Of a stretch of DNA of 51,766 nt, positions 51,001 to 51,766 are shown piece by piece. How positions within the stretch are numbered: position 1 is the first letter of the stretch; each line of letters begins with the position of its first letter. The position numbers and the translations under genes are program-made. The notes under the pieces were generated by a model. The model made no database searches. It saw only the letters and a program-made list of their open reading frames with translations, and had not been told where the DNA came from. The stretch is from Plasmodium malariae (taxonomy: Eukaryota; Apicomplexa; Aconoidasida; Haemosporida; Plasmodiidae): contig NW_021638319.1 of assembly GCF_900090045.1 (NCBI RefSeq), positions 1 to 51,766 on the forward strand. The letters are read 5' to 3'.

Positions 51001-51766
51001 TTTATAAAATATGACTATTTTTTATTGTAAAAAAAACGTAGATCCAAAAAAAAAAATGTTATAATATATAAATATAGAATTAAAATATTTCATATAAATA
51101 CAGGCTATATTATCAATATAATATTTTTTTTTTTTCTAATAATTTTTATCTTATAAACGAAAAATCATTCTCTTATAATCATAGTTGAAACATATTTAAA
51201 AAATATTTCTCTTTATCAATTTTTTTTGCTACTGGTTTTCAAGAGAAAAAATAAATATAATATTTTTAATAACATATCACGTTATTAAATCATTAAAAAA
51301 AAAAAAAAAAACATGAAATAAAAAAAATAAAATACACAAATAATACCATTGAAAAACAAAAAAAACTGTGAAAAATTTTATTTTTAAAGTGCACAATTTA
51401 ATTTAATTTTTTTTTTCCCATTATATCATAATCTGTATTTTTAAAACATTCATAAACAATGTATAATAGTAGCTCAAATTTCACAGTTTTAATATACATC
51501 GCTACAATGCTTGAATTATTTGCTCCATATATAAATAAAAATGTTTTCAAGAATCAAAAGAGCTAATTGTTAAATTATTATAGAAAATAAAAATTACATA
51601 TATTAGTTATAACATAAAATAAAACTATATATATGTTAAATAATTTTATTTTGTGAACTAAGTTTCTAATATATACATTAGATCAAATTATATCTAAAAG
51701 TCATTCTATATGTAAACTTATTTAATATATTATAATTTTGTTACTATTTTCTTTATTCCCTCCACA
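46198..51766. other. long AT-rich terminal region without recognisable genes
   Basis: About 5.6 kb with no supportable gene. A plus-strand frame at 46491-46676 (61 codons) starts with ATG but has random composition. On the minus strand near 49300-49180 a short Lys/Asp/Ser stretch (KKCNFEKKRTSSDDE before a stop) might be a remnant. Long pyrimidine tracts lie near 50750-50880. The missing first exon of the exported-protein pseudogene should lie just to the right of 46198. Confidence 0.5.
47976..48004. repeat. AT dinucleotide microsatellite
   Basis: Uninterrupted alternating AT of 29 bases. It is an ordinary simple repeat and a candidate polymorphic marker; no function is implied. Confidence 0.9.

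Noticed and set aside
1..51766. Telomere repeats, CRISPR-like arrays, tRNA or rRNA genes
   Set aside because: None seen; the only repeats are homopolymers and AT microsatellites.

Overview
The window looks like a subtelomeric piece of a Plasmodium chromosome, most likely P. malariae or its near-identical relative P. brasilianum. The base composition is extremely AT-rich, genes are sparse and separated by several kb of low-complexity sequence, and introns are short with GT..AG borders. The recognisable genes belong to families typical of P. malariae subtelomeres: fam-l, fam-m, STP1 and PIR. The fam-l/fam-m assignment is from memory of these families, not from a search. No telomere repeat, tRNA, rRNA or conserved housekeeping gene was found.

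Layout: a decayed exported-protein gene (+) lies near 1.1-1.9 kb. Three two-exon, two-membrane-span genes follow on the minus strand: fam-l (6.9-8.0 kb), fam-m (12.1-13.0 kb) and fam-l (16.5-17.6 kb). An STP1 gene on the minus strand (21.9-24.4 kb) is broken by two one-base frameshifts. About 7.2 kb of mostly empty sequence separates it from an intact four-exon STP1 gene on the plus strand (31.6-34.2 kb), so the two STP1 genes diverge. To the right are a PIR pseudogene (+, 38.4-39.4 kb), a fourth two-span gene (fam-m, minus, 42.1-42.9 kb) and a decayed two-span exported-protein gene (minus, 45.5-46.2 kb). The last 5.5 kb holds no gene I can support.

Function: all recognised products are expected to be exported to, or displayed on, the infected red cell. 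The fam-l and fam-m genes share one plan: a hydrophobic first exon of 28-29 codons, an intron of 126-127 bases, a PEXEL-like R-x-L-x site near residue 51, a basic/aromatic core, two membrane spans and a tail ending KY-x-KIK. Their cores align without gaps, so the two families look like diverged copies of one gene. The STP1 genes combine a SURFIN-like cysteine-bearing N-terminal domain, a variable acidic/Pro/Ser/Gln linker, one membrane span on its own small exon, and a Trp-rich intracellular tail.

All four fam genes point left. In P. malariae these genes generally face the telomere, which suggests the telomere lies to the left of base 1; this is inference. I found no clear new multi-gene system. 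The most interesting signals are the near-constant fam intron with a shared branch-point-like motif, the gapless fam-l/fam-m core, the homopolymer frameshifts in the minus-strand STP1 gene, and several unclassified decayed coding remnants.
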